Assembly: GCA_028571685.1 (NCBI GenBank)
Contig: CM053140.1
Coordinates: 150,211,701-150,275,700, forward strand
Direction of reading: 5' to 3'
Length of the DNA: 64,000 nucleotides
DNA from: Heterohyrax brucei
Taxonomy: Eukaryota; Chordata; Mammalia; Hyracoidea; Procaviidae
Shown here: piece after piece, positions 34,514 through 46,272 of the stretch
Position numbering within the stretch: the first letter of the stretch is position 1
How the letters are laid out: each line of letters begins with the position of its first letter
Notes under the pieces: generated by a model
What the model saw: the letters and a program-made list of their open reading frames with translations, nothing else
The model's database searches: none
What the model was told of the DNA's origin: nothing
Translations under genes and position numbers: made by a program

Positions 34514-36573
34514 TCAAAACTGTAAAAGAGTCTAGAACTTCTTACATTTATTACACATTTATTATTTAGTAATTTATAGGCTGGTATCACTGACTTACTA
34601 ATGACGCTGTATTTAATATTACCATACCATAGATCCAGAAATACACAGAGAAAAAAAGATGAAAGTGGTAGAGAAGGTACTTTACAGTGTATGAGTACTT
34701 TGTGCCTTGCAGACACAATACAAATACTTTTTAAATATTTAGTTAATTAACAAAGCTCAGTAGTGTTCCCAAAAACATAAAAATAAAGAACGGAGATATT
34801 TAATTCCTTCTGAAAACATAACTCCAAAGGTAATGATGTCTGGCCATTGTGATATAATCTTTTTATATTCAAACTGTTGAAAATGCTTTTACTTTCTTTC
34901 ATTTTTTTTTTTTTTTTTTTCCTCACTGCTTTTGTGTGTTTGGTCCTATGCCAAGAGGAACATCTTCCAGCTGAACAAATAGAATTCTTTTTAGTTCATT
35001 GGAGCATTGAAATGTACACTGAAAATAATTTACAGTTCTGACCCAAACTCACAATACCATTTTTTCTTTCTTTTTTTGAGCATTTGTGTGTTCTTCTACA
35101 CCTGGTTAATCACTTTTGAAAGATGAACACTTCATTAATGCTTTCCCATTGCTCTCAGAATATATAAATCAGGGGAAGATGAAGTCAATGCCTGAATTTT
35201 GGGGATGTTTGTAAAGAAATTAAATTCTGGGCAAGCCATTATGATTCCATGGTTGTATATCATTCTGGGATGGAAAATCACTTAAATATTTAGTTATTAG
35301 TAATTCTCATTTCAATCTTCAGTTTCCAAAATGTTCTATTCTGAAGTACAAAAATATTCACATAGTTTAGAGAACTGACCTGGCTAAGTGAAAAAAATAA
35401 AATAAAAGTTGGCCAAGGATACATCTGGAAACAATGTTAAGGGCATAGATTTATATGTGCAGAATCTTATAGAAGAGGTATATTTGTAAATGAAAAAAAA
35501 TACTTTCAATCCATTTCTGATCCATTTAAGAATCATTTTTCATTTTTCAATGTTCCACAATAGCTTAATACCAATAGTAACTCTCAGGAAGGCAAGTACT
35601 GACATTGTATATACAAGTTAATTACAGTGATGGATCTCGGATTTCATTTCTTGGTACCAAGCAGTTAAGAAAGAGCTAAATGCAGAATGTCAGTTTATAG
35701 ATATCATGTACATAACAGACTGAGGTTTCTTGGTATGCTCCTACTGTAGCCAGTTAAAATGCTTCCATTACACCCTTGAGTGTAATGAGAGAACATTATT
35801 TTGGGCTTTGAGGCTTGCAAATGCAAACCTCTTCAGTTGTATCTTTCAAAACAACTATCAAATAACTCTTTGGTATGTTTCATTTTCTCTTTACTCACAA
35901 TATGTTCTTTTCCTATATCTTTTTATTTAGTTTGGCAGTCAGCCCAATAGCTGTCTCCTCAGCTGGTACCAATTTGCTTCCTGGGCTCTCTAGGACAGTA
36001 TGTGCTTCGATAAGCCAGCTGGCCGCAAGAAGTCCCATTCTAGCAATTTACTGACACAGTCAGCTACTGCCTATCCCATTCCAAAATACAGCTTCTCCCT
36101 CACCTGGGTATTTGCATATTGGTGATACTTTTTTTTTTTTTCTGGAGGGCATTCTTTATGTAGATTGAAAGAAAAAAAAAATCCTGAAAATTTCAGTAAG
36201 TGATGATTCAAAATGTAAAACTCTATTCTGAGGCTTGAAAAATATAAAAGCAATAAACAAAGTTTGGGGGAAGAAACTAAATAAAAGCCATAAAGATTAC
36301 TGTCACTTATACCTCATGTTCACCCATGTGTGTGCCCTGACCTCCTCTCAGAAAGGAGGAGGTCGCCTTCCTTCAGACAAAAGTCAGTACTCTTGTCCTC
36401 TATTCAATCAACTTCATACTTTGTACTTCCTTGCTTATGAAGTGAAAAGTTCTCTCTCAGTTATAATTGTTCCTATCATGTTATTGTTGTCTGCCATGAT
36501 ATTGCTCCTGGACTCACAGATACTCCCTGCACAGGGGAATAAAATACTGCCTGATCCTGAAAAATCCACATGA
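34514..36573. other. Long unassigned stretch
   Basis: AT-rich sequence with a 19-T run at 34902-34920. A 112-codon frame at 36235-36573 shows no domain I know. No recognised repeat. Confidence 0.45.
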
Positions 36574-36631
36574 CCATTTGTGGGTCGGACTTTTGTGATC
36601 CATAGTATTTTCACCAGCTGATTTTCAAAAT
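36574..36631 (-). repeat. AfroSINE fragment
   Basis: Short piece (tttgtgatccatagtatttt, then ttttcaccagctgattttca) matching the middle of the long SINE variant. It joins directly to the RTE copy. Confidence 0.5.
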
Positions 36632-36697
36632 TAGATTGCCATTTTACTTGGGTCCACAGTCAATGCCCTTGGAAATAGCAGTCAAGAAATCAAAAGA
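36632..36697 (+). mobile_element. RTE LINE, left part split by L1
   Basis: Contains attttacttgggtccacagt and aatagcagtcaagaaatcaa, the stretch that continues at 43440. The last 14 bases (aagaaatcaaaaga) are repeated on the far side of the L1, so this and 43440-43995 are one RTE copy. Confidence 0.88.
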
Positions 36698-37299
36698 TGG
36701 GGGGCAGAGTCAAGATGGGAGATTAAACACACGTCTCTCAAAATCCTTCTGGAAACCAACACCTTAACTGATACTTAAATGCACCCTTCTGGACACCTAG
36801 TGAGCCCTCTGACACAGCATAGGGCTGTTAATTTGGACTTCATACCACTGAATGGAAAGCTTCCTCTCTTCCGCCAACCTCCCACTCTTGGTGAGTGCTG
36901 GCTTTCACAGACAAAGGATAACTGGCCATTTTAACTTTTTTTCATCTGTCTTGGCTGGTGGTCAGAGCTGGGACTTAACTGATGGCTGGTTCTGGTGGGA
37001 TCGGCGGGCAAGATTGCCACATTTTGAGAGCCCGGCTTTGGACTCTGTACATCTCAGCACCTTTAGTCTCTCTTCCTACTACTGCCATTGACTAGCCTGT
37101 GCCGGGGCAGGTAGGGAGCTTGTGTGGGATGCCATCTTGTTCCACTGGAAGGTAGGGATACCCATACAGAGGCTTCAGTGGGACCTAATTCCTAGGTTGG
37201 GAGGCAGCACCTGCCCAGAGGAGACCACTGCTCCAGCAGAAAAGCAGTCTTTTACATAGTGTGGCCTATGGCTGGGGCCCAATGGCAGAGGCAGTAGGG

Positions 37300-38257
37300 A
37301 TGCCCAAAAAGCAACAAACTTTGGATAAAAGCATGATGAAGAAATTACCCATGGCTTCAAAAGGCACCCAAAAGAAATCACCTCAGAACTTTCCAGACAA
37401 AGAAGCTTTTCTGAAACTTTCAGAAGGTGAATACAAAAGGATTATATATAGAAGCCTCCTAGAGCTTATACAAAATACAGCAGAGCAAAATGAAAAATTA
37501 AGCAAGTTGTTAGATCTGATGGAACATCAGTACTCTGAAATCCAATAGATCAAGAACAAAATCAAAGACATAGAAACTTCTATTCAAAGCCAAGAAAACA
37601 GAACAGAACAAATGGAAAATAGACTTTCTGACTTGGAAGACAGAGCTACTGAGTCCAGCATCTATGAGGAGAAATCAGAAAAGAAAAACAAGAAAAATGA
37701 AGACACATTAAGGAGGAGGTGGGACTCTGTGAAGTGGAAAAGTCCATGATTCATTGACGTTCCGGAACAGGGCAAGACACCTGAGAACACAGAGAGTATT
37801 GTTGCTGAGCTGCTGACAGAAAACTTCGCAGAAGTTATGAAAGAAGAGGCTATAGACATCCAAGATGCATATCAAATACCACTCAATATAGATCTCAGAA
37901 GAAAGACCCCAAGACATGCCACAATCAAGCTTAACAAAATGAAACATAAACAGAAAGTCTTAAAGGCAGCAAGACTCAAAGCAAAGGTAACATTCAGAAG
38001 GAAACTCTAAAGAGTTTTTTTCAGATTTCTCAGCAGAAACAATGCTGGCATGGAGACAGTGGCATGACACATTCAAAACCCTGAAGGAAAAGAACTTCCA
38101 ACCAAGAATTAGATATCCTGCAAAACTCTCTTTCAAATATGAAAATGAAATGAAGACATTTGCAGATAAACAGAAACTCAGAGAGTTTGTCAAAACCTAA
38201 TGAAGTCTACAAGAAATACTGAAAGAATCTCTCAGCTTGGAAGAACACAACCACTAA
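37300..38257 (+). pseudogene. L1 ORF1 (RNA-binding protein), broken
   Basis: ORF1p is the L1 nucleic-acid-binding trimer-forming protein. The frame starts MPKKQQT, then a coiled-coil region (EQNEKLSKLLDLMEHQ, and later QMENRLSDLEDRA). The RRM-like domain follows (VPEQG, AELLTENFAEVM, TPRHATIKL), and the C-terminal domain (DFSAE, LKEKNFQPRI, YPAKLSF, DKQKLREF) closes it. Inactivating changes are a TAG after YSEIQ (about 37546), a TGA within the KSP.FIDVPE stretch (about 37748) and a frame change near 38010 between the RRM and the C-terminal domain. Confidence 0.88.
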
Positions 38258-38689
38258 CTATATATTTTAGAAGCAAATATGGGACATATCACCCAGAAAC
38301 CTACTCAGTTAAGGAAAGCTCCAATCTCAGTCAAACCTGTAATAGTGAAAGAAATGATCCAGTGATCATATCATGACACCTATGATGGCATCATATTAAA
38401 AAAAAAAAGGGATGTGCTACAGTAGTTATAGTCCTTCCAGATGGGGAGAAAGTTAATAAGACTGGTAATAATTAAAATTGGGTTTATACATAGTTGGTTA
38501 AGGAAGATCATAGGGGCAACCATAAAGCACAATAAAAATGCAGCATATAGAATCAAGAAATGTAATACAGGAGTCTCAATAACCACAAAACCAACCCTGA
38601 AAAATGTGAAAAATCAACTGACAAAGAAGAATGTCCCAAAACAGCTTAATAAGAACAACAGGGAAAACATCAACACAAAAATAAACATA
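38258..38689 (+). other. L1 inter-ORF spacer
   Basis: About 430 bases between the ORF1 stop and the recognisable start of ORF2. The 108-codon open frame at 38441-38767 crosses into ORF2 sequence and is not credible as a gene. The spacer is much longer than the few dozen bases known for human L1. Confidence 0.6.
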
Positions 38690-41600
38690 TCACAATGCAC
38701 TAAACACATATCTATCAATAATTACATTGAATGTGAACAGACTGAACACTCCAATAAAGAGACATGAGTGACATCTTGGAACAAAAGACATGACCCATTC
38801 ATATGTTGCTACAAGAAACTCACCTTCGACTTAAAGATATGAACAAACTGAAAAAGCCTGGAGGAATATCTATCAAACTAACAATTAACAAAGAAGAGCC
38901 AGTGTGGCAATTCTAATCTCAGATAAAATAGATTTTAATATAAAATCCATGGTCGTGGACAAGGAGGGACACTATTACTGAAAGTTACAATACACAAGCA
39001 GCACTTAACAATATTAAATATTTATGCAACTAATATTAGAGCACATAAATACATCAAAGAAACATTGACTACACTCAAAGATGAGATACATCACTCCATA
39101 ATAATAGTGGGAGACTTCAACACTCCACTCTCAACATTGGACAGATCGTCTAGAAAAAAGCTCAAGAAAGACACAGAAGAGCTTGTCGCCACAATTAACC
39201 AACTAGACCTCATACACATATACAGAACTTTCTATCCATCAATGGACAACTACACCTTCTTCTCCAGTGCACATGGAACAGTCTCCACAATAGACCATGT
39301 GTTACAACATAAAGCAATTCTCAAAAAAGTGCATACCACTGAATTAATGCAAAGCATCTTCTCAGATCATAAAGCCATAAAAGTCGAGATCAATAGCAGA
39401 TAAAATAGAGATAGAAAGTGGAACTCATAGAAACTGAACAACATCTTGCTCAAAACACTATGAGTTATAGAAGAAATCAAGGATCAAATAAAAAAACTGA
39501 TGGATTCTGATGAGAAGGACCAGAACCTATGAGATACAGCCAAAGCAGCACTCAGAGGTCCGTTTATCTCCATAAATGCATACATCTGGAAGTAAGAAAG
39601 AAACCAAATCAAAGAACTAACCCTACAGCTTAAACAAGTAGAGAGAAAACAACAGAGGAACCGCTAAGGCAACAGAAGAAAACAGATCATAAATATTAGA
39701 GTAGAACTAAATGAGTTAGAGAATAGAAGAACCATTGAAAAAATTGAAAAGACCAAAAGCTGGCTTTTGGAAAAAAATCAACAAAATTGACAAACCGTTG
39801 GCTAAATTTACTAAAGAAATACAGGAACAAAAACAAATAACCCAAATAAGAAATGAGGGAGAGATGTCATAACACATCTAACATAAATAAAAACATATAT
39901 ATCATAACAGAATACTATGAAAGACTGTACTCTAACAAATTTGAAAATGGACAAATTCCTTGATGCATAGCACCTACCAAAATTATTACAAGGTGAAGCA
40001 GAACAACTTAATAAACCCATTACAAAGGAAGAGATCAAAACAGTCATCCAAAAACTACCAACCAAAAAAGTCCAGGCCCAGATGCCTTCACCACAGAATT
40101 CCACCAAGCTTTTGGAGAAGAGTTACCTCCAATACTATTGAGATGATTTCACAGTATAGAAAGGGATAGAATACTCCCAAATTTATTCTATGGGGTCAGC
40201 ATAACCCTGATACCAAAGCCAGGGAAAGACCCAACAATAAAGGAAAAACAAAGACTGGTATTACTCATGAATCTAGATGGGAAAATCTTCAACAAAATTC
40301 TTGCTAATAGAATACAACAACATATCAAAAAAATAGTCCATCATGACCAAGTTGGATTCCTACCAGGGATGCAAGGCTGGTTCAACATCAGAAGAACAAT
40401 TAACGTGATCAACCACATAACTAACGCAAAAGACAATTATCACCTGATTTTGTCAACTGACGCAGAAAAGTCATTTGATAAAGTCCAACACCCATTGATG
40501 CTAAAAAGTCCCAGTAAAATAGGAATAGATAGAAAATTCCTCAATTCAATAAGGGCCATTTATACAAAGCCAACTGTCTACATCATGCTGAATGGAAACA
40601 GATTGAAACAATTTCCTTTGAGAATGAACTAGACAAAGATGCCGACTCTCACCTTTGCTACTCAACATTGTACTAGAAGTTCTAGTAAGAGTAATTAGAC
40701 AAGGCCAAGGAAAAAAAAAGACATCTACATCGGCAAAGAGGAAGTAAAAATCTCCCTATTTGCAGATAATATGATTGTATACACAGAGAATCCTAAAGAA
40801 TGCATAAGTAAACTACTCAAACTGATAGAATAGTTCAGTGAAGTCTCGGGATACAAGATAAACATAAGTAAATGAATAGGATTCTTTATAAACGAGCAAT
40901 GAGATTATCAATAATCAACAAATCAATACCATTTACTACAGCCCCTAAGAAAATAAAGTACCTATGAATAAATCTAACCAGAGAAATAACAGACCTTAAC
41001 AAAGAGAACTACAAGCCCTTATTACAAGAAACTAAGAGAGACTTAGATAAACGGAGAGCCCTACCCTGCTCATGGATAGGAAGACTTAACATTGTGAAAA
41101 TGTCTATTTTACCCAAAGCAATCTACTTATATAATGCAATCCCAATACAAATTCCAGTGACATTTTTTAAGGAGATGGAGGAAAAAATTACCAACTTTGT
41201 TTGGAAAGGGAAGAAGCCCTGGATAAGTAAAGCACTACTGAAAAAGAAGAACTCACCTGGAGGCCTCTCACTACATGGCTTTAGAACCTATTACACTGCC
41301 ACAGTAGTGAAAACAGCCTGGTACTGGTGCAGAAACAGACAAATAGATCAATGGAACAGAATGAAGACCCCGGAGATGACACCATCTTCCTAAGGACAGT
41401 TGATATTCAACAAAGGCCCTAAGACATTAAATTGGGGTAAAGTCAATGTCTTCAACAATGGTGCTGGCAAAGTTGCATATCCATCTGCAATAAACTGAGA
41501 CAAGACACATATCTTACACCTTATGCAAAAACCAACTCAAACTGGATAAAAGACCTAAATATCAAACCTAAAATGATAAAGCTCATCCAAGAAAAAGTAA

Positions 41601-42420
41601 GAATAACAATGGAAGTTTTAATACACAATGTAGACAGACTTCAAAATCTGTCAAACAAACCACAGTCAACAGAAGAGAAAACAGATACGTGGGAACTATT
41701 AAGAATCAAACACTTGTGCTCATCCAAAGACTTTATTAATAGAATTAAAAGGCCACCTACAGAATGGGAATGGGAAAAAATATTTGGCAACCCTGTGTCA
41801 GACGGACGCCTCCATAATATGAAGTACTACAAAATATCAATAAGAAGAAGATAAATCATCTAATTAAGCAATGGGCAAAGGAGATGGACAGACACTTCTT
41901 AGCCAAAAAACACATGCAGACACACTCATGATCATTAGCTATTAAAGAAATTCAAATCAAAACAGCAATGAGATATCATCTCACCCCAACAAGGTTGGCC
42001 ATGATCCGAAAAATGCAAAACAACAAATGCTGGAGAGGCTGTGGAGAAAGTGGAATTCTCCTACACTGTTGGTGGGATTGCAAAATGGTGCAACCTCCTT
42101 GTAAAGCAGTCTGATGCTTCCTTAAAAAGCTGCATATAGGGGTACCATTTGACTCAGTAATTTCACTTCTCGGAATATATCCTACAAAATCAAGGCCATT
42201 CACACCAACTGATACATGCACACGAATATTTATTGTAGCACAGTCCACAATAGCAAAAAGATTGATTCAACCCAGATGCCCAACAACAGAGGAATGGATA
42301 GGTAAACTATGGTATATATACTCAATGGAACACTATGCAATGATAAAGAACAACAATGATTTTGGGAAACATCTCATAACCTCACTTGGAGGACATTATG
42401 CTGAGTGACAGCAGTCAGCA
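38690..42420 (+). pseudogene. L1 ORF2 (endonuclease and reverse transcriptase), broken
   Basis: Domain order is normal. The AP-like endonuclease lies at about 38690-39400 with IIVGDFNTPLS, TIDHVL and SDHKAIKVE visible. The reverse transcriptase follows, with [25 protein letters not shown] and [15 protein letters not shown], and then the motif FADN at 40759-40770 in place of FADD. The C-terminal region includes [24 protein letters not shown] and [16 protein letters not shown]. Many stops and frameshifts separate these blocks. The loss of the second catalytic Asp would by itself abolish polymerisation. Confidence 0.9.
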
Positions 42421-43439
42421 ACAAAAGGACAAATATTGTATGGAGACCCCTATGATAAGAACTTAAAAACAGACTCATGCACAGAAGAAAAGATTCTTTG
42501 ATGGCTGCAAGGGTGGGGAGGGAAGGAGGGTTAAGGGAGATGGGTTCAGATTAGATAGTTGATAGAAATTTGGTTGGGTGAAATCTGTGACAGCACACAT
42601 TACAAAGAAGATCAATATTAACTGAACTTTAGCATAACATGATTACTCCTCCCATCTTAACCCAATATTGCAATGACAGAGTAGCTGGGGCAGGGGGCAG
42701 GGGACCATGCTCTCAGGGGAAATCGAAGACAGTTGGCACAACTAGTGTTTTGCTTAGAGAGCCCTCTGCACCCCACATTGGTGAGTGGCATCTGGTGCCA
42801 TCTGAGAGTACAGCAAATGGTCCCAAATCAGCAGGAACGGATGATCATGAAGGAACAAAACAACATGGGGAAAAGACAACCCAGAAGACAGAGAGACTCA
42901 CATGAGTCAGTGACTGCATCGACTTGTGACAGGAAGAATTGGATGGTGCCTGGCCAACACCAGTGATAGCCGTGATGGAGCACACAAAGTTGAGTCTCAC
43001 TGGCAACAGAAGAATAAAAAGGGGTGCACCCTGAAGTTTTCACTAAAAGACCACAATTAGTGGTCCAGGGGTCTCAGAGTTCCCCTGGGAGCATGGTCCC
43101 TGGCCCTGATGTTGCTCCTGTCCATAAATCATAATGGAGGTCAACTCTTCGGACAGGAATGTATTGGACTTGGCAACACAGAGTGACCATAACATGTGTG
43201 CACTTCATGGTTCTATAAATCCATAGGATATCATCCTGCTGACCTCTTACTTGAGGCAGGGGAGTGGGAGGAGAGGAGGGGATAGGAGGTTGTTGGGAGG
43301 ATAAGACATGTATGGAGCAGAGAGGAAGTGTGTACTGTCACCGGACAGGGAGAGCAATGGGAGCTGCATATAGGTGAACATGCAAATTTATATGGGAATG
43401 TACATTTTCATTCAATCATAATTAAAAAAAAGAAAAAGA
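42421..43439 (+). other. L1 3' untranslated region, G-rich
   Basis: Includes G-rich blocks at 42511-42545 (gggtggggagggaaggaggg) and 43257-43300 (caggggagtgggaggagagg). Polypurine G-rich tracts are a known feature of mammalian L1 3' untranslated regions. The A-rich tail begins at about 43422. Confidence 0.75.
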
Positions 43440-43995
43440 AAGAAATCAAAAGACACATTGCACTGGGAAAATCTGCTGCAGAGCACCTCTTCAAAGTATT
43501 CAAAAGTGAAGATGTCACCTTGAAGACTAAAATGCACCTGACCCAAGCCATAGTATTTTCAATAGCATCATACGCATGTGAAAGCTGGACTATGAACAAA
43601 GAAGACAGAAGAAGAATTGATGCCTTTGAATTGTGGTGTTGGAGAATGTTGAATATAACATGCAGCACTCAAAGAACAAACAGATCTGTTCTGAAAGAAG
43701 TACAACAAGAGTGCTCCTTGAAAGCAAAGATGGCAAGACTGTGTCTTACGTACTTTGAACATGTTGTCAGAAAAGTTCAGTCCCTGGAGAAGGACATCAT
43801 GTTTGGTGAAGTGGAGGGTCAGAGAGAAACAGGAAGACCCTCGATGAGAGGGATTGAGACAGTGGCCGCAACAATGGACTTATGCATAAAAGTTATTGTG
43901 GACATGGCGCAAGATTAGGCAGTGTTTCGTTCTGTTGTTTGTAAGGTTGCTATGAGTCGGAATCAACTAGATGGCACCTAACAACAGTTTGCCAG
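43440..43995 (+). pseudogene. RTE LINE, right part split by L1
   Basis: Resumes the RTE copy at the duplicated target aagaaatcaaaaga. It encodes the post-polymerase C-terminal region (HIALGKSAAEHLFKVFKSED, SYACESWTMNKEDRRRIDAF, ELWCWRMLNI, LCLTYFEHVVRKVQSLEKDI). An open frame of 196 codons, the longest in the window, runs 43328-43918. It begins in the L1 tail and passes into RTE sequence, so it is a chance fusion. The 3' end is ttgctatgagtcggaatcaa plus the aacaac tail. Confidence 0.88.
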
Positions 43996-44329
43996 GTCTT
44001 TTCTCCTATTTCATCTTAGTCTGAAAACTCTTTTGAAACTTATTTATAGCAACACGTAACCCTTCACTAACAGACAGGTGGCAACTGCACACAAGGTGCA
44101 CCGGCCAGGTGCACCCGGCCAGACTAAGAAGAAAGGCCTGGTGGTATATGAAGCTCTTCAGGATTTGGTTATTCTCAGTATCTCTAGCCTCATCTTTCCA
44201 TGACTTGACACCAATCATGGAAATTATCTTCAGGTCGCCAGTGCCCCACATTCACTCTCTCACGCAACTGTAGGCTTTCAAAAATTTCAGTTTTCTTGTA
44301 GAAAATGATTTCACAGACTTTTTCCTGCC
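43996..44329. other. No feature recognised
   Basis: About 330 bases without recognised element. The sequence around 44085-44130 repeats short ggtgcac / ggccag motifs (aaggtgcaccggccaggtgc). Confidence 0.4.
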
Positions 44330-44505
44330 TTGTGAACATAACAACTGCTCCTGTCTCATTAACCTCATAGCCAAGCCAAGTGCCGTCGAGTCAGCATGAG
44401 ATAATGACATCAGGTAACAGAATAGAGGACAAACACACAATACTGGCAATCATGGCCTAGACAAGTGGATACACATTTTAGGGGGAGATAATTTAACCCA
44501 TACCA
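44330..44505 (-). mobile_element. LTR-like fragment, inverted
   Basis: Matches the inverted LTR family: gtgaacataacaactgctcc and ctcattaacctcata on the left, then cacacaatactggcaatcat and ggcctagacaagtggataca on the right. A short SINE-tail insert at 44371 sits inside it. About 30 bases of LTR sequence are missing at that point. Confidence 0.55.
44371..44396 (-). mobile_element. Ultra-short SINE-tail insert
   Basis: gccaagccaagtgccgtcga followed by gtcagc, the same terminus as the other short inserts. It interrupts an inverted LTR fragment. A clear target-site duplication is not seen, and the right end is uncertain. Confidence 0.5.
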
Positions 44506-44633
44506 CCACCTAACAGCAGCAACAATTCCAATATAACTTATTGTGATGTGTGTTGTGTATATATTCCATAGTTTCTTGAAACTCTCCCATTTTATTATAT
44601 TGATAAAAAATATATATATTTCACTGAAGTAAT

Positions 44634-44836
44634 AATCAGTTCCTGTGGGGCTGACTCCACCTCATGGAGACCCCACGAGTCAGAGAACAACGGTGCTCCA
44701 CAGAGAGTTTAACAGTAGACCATTCAGAAGTACCGCCCAAGCCTGTCTTCCAAAGTACCTCTAGGTAGACTAGATGTTCTAACCTTCCAGGCAGCAGCTG
44801 AGCACATTAACCATCTGTACTACCCGGGCACTCCTA
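44634..44836 (-). mobile_element. AfroSINE, diverged
   Basis: Minus-strand copy with tail box tgactccacctcatggagac and head near ttaaccatctgtactacccg. The middle (ttccaaagtacctctaggta) matches the SINE at 13722 read in reverse. Confidence 0.7.
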
Positions 44837-45259
44837 TATTTCCACTAGACCTGGCTAACTCCTTCTTCAAAGTTCAACTCGGAAGACTTTCTAACCTCTC
44901 CGCACATTCCTCCCGGTCTAATTTCAGTGCCCATTCTCTGCACCCTCAATACCATAGTGCTTCACTTTTTATATTATCACTGTCTGTTTTCTTTTCTTTT
45001 TCTCTGTTGACTTCAGGCATATTGGAGTGTGGCTTTATTTCTTCCGAACCAAGTGCCTGTTACATAAAAGACACACAATAAAAATTTTGGAATGGGTTTT
45101 TTGGTATGTGGCCAATTTAAATTCAGAATTGAAATACAGGGTCCACTGAAGAAAAATAAATTCTGTGTATTTATTTTTATAAATATAAAATGGAAGTATT
45201 TCAAGGAACTGTGGGAAATATAAACAACATAGCTACATCACAACAAATTATGTTGGAAT
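44837..45259. other. No feature recognised
   Basis: AT-rich DNA with no recognised element. Confidence 0.45.
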
Positions 45260-45278
45260 TGTTGTTGTTGTTAGTTGC
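45260..45278 (-). repeat. SINE/RTE tail split by LTR, left half
   Basis: gttgttgttgttagttgct is the reverse of the aacaac tail. It continues after the LTR at 45785 with gttgagtttgactcatggtg, so an LTR inserted here. Confidence 0.6.
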
Positions 45279-45784
45279 TGTTGTGGACTGAATTCTCTCC
45301 CCTAAAATGTGTGTCACCTTGCCTAGGCCATGATTTCCAGTACTGTGTGGTTACTCTCCACTTTGTTATCTGATGTAATTATTTTATGTGTTTTAAATCC
45401 TAGTGTCTATGATGTTAATGACAGGATAAGGGACAGTTATGTTAATGAAGCAGGGTACAATCTACAGGTACAATCTACAATCTAGGTTGTATTTTAAATC
45501 AGTCTCTTTTGAGATAGAAAAGAGAAAACAAGGCAAATAGGAGTAGGAACTCATACTACTGAAAAAAACAAGAGCTGAGAGAGAACTGCATCCTTTGAGG
45601 AAGAGTCCCTGTGCTGAGAAGCAACTAGACCAAGGGAAGATTGATGACAAGAACCTTTCACCAGAACTGACAGAGAGAAAAAGCTTCCCCAGGAGCTGGT
45701 GCCCTCAATTCAGGCTTCTACCTTCCTAAACTGAGAGAATAAACTTTTGTTTGCTAAATCCACCCATTTGTGGTATTTCTGCTA
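45279..45784 (+). mobile_element. Solo LTR-like element, copy 5
   Basis: Starts tgttgtggactgaattctct and contains the family body (gcatcctttgaggaagagtc) and AATAAA near 45737. It ends at tttgtggtatttctgctacc, missing the last two dozen bases of the family. It lies inside a minus-strand SINE-type tail sequence, so it is younger than that element. Confidence 0.7.
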
Positions 45785-45972
45785 CCAAGTTGAGTTTGAC
45801 TCATGGTGACCTCTGATGTGCTGCTCAGAAGTACTCTGTAAGTTTTACAAGGTTATAAGCTTTCAGGAGCATATTGACAGACCTTGCTTTTGAGGTATCT
45901 CTGAATGGTTGTGAACTTCCATCCTTTCAGTCAGTAGTGTACTGCTTAATCAATTATGTCAATAAGGAACTC
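45785..45972 (-). mobile_element. AfroSINE, right half after LTR
   Basis: Begins gttgagtttgactcatggtg and runs through tgacagaccttgcttttgag to the head region (gtagtgtactgcttaatcaa). Paired with 45260-45278. Confidence 0.6.
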
Positions 45973-46105
45973 TGTATATTAAAATTATTTCTGCCTTTAA
46001 AAAAATGCTTCTCAAATTTTTCCATTCAGAGTACAAACTAAATTTAATTATTATTATTTTTTTAGCCCTAATTCATTTTAGTTTTTCATTACTTTTACCA
46101 GTGCT

Positions 46106-46272
46106 GGAAACACTGGTGGTATAGTGGGTTAAATGCTATGTCTGCTAACCAAAAGGTCAGCAGTTCAAATTCTCTAGGCAGTCCTTGGAACCTCTATGGG
46201 CAGTTCTACTCTGACTTCTAGGGCTGCTATGAGTCGGACCTAACTTGATGGCAGTGGGTTTAGTTTTTCGCT
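46106..46272 (+). mobile_element. AfroSINE, full length
   Basis: Starts ggaaacactggtggtatagt, has gctaaccaaaaggtcagcag, and ends ctgctatgagtcggacctaa then a gtgggtttagttttt tail. One of the better preserved copies. Confidence 0.92.

Larger units (their letters stand above)
36698..43439 (+). mobile_element. L1 LINE, near full length, inactivated
   Basis: Contains a 5' untranslated region from ggggggcagagtcaagatgg, ORF1 (37300-38257), a spacer of about 430 bases, ORF2 (about 38690-42420), a G-rich 3' untranslated region and an A-rich tail (attaaaaaaaagaaaaagaa). Flanked by a perfect 14-base target-site duplication (36684-36697 and 43440-43453). The length of 6.7 kb is that of a complete element, but both ORFs hold stops and frameshifts. 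Confidence 0.92.

Noticed and set aside
36235-36573. 112-codon open frame upstream of the L1
   Set aside because: No recognisable motif, no upstream signals and no evidence of splicing. Left as unassigned sequence.
38441-38767. 108-codon open frame in the L1 spacer
   Set aside because: Lys/Asn-rich translation of A-rich L1 spacer running into the ORF2 start. It has no domain and the L1 element explains it.
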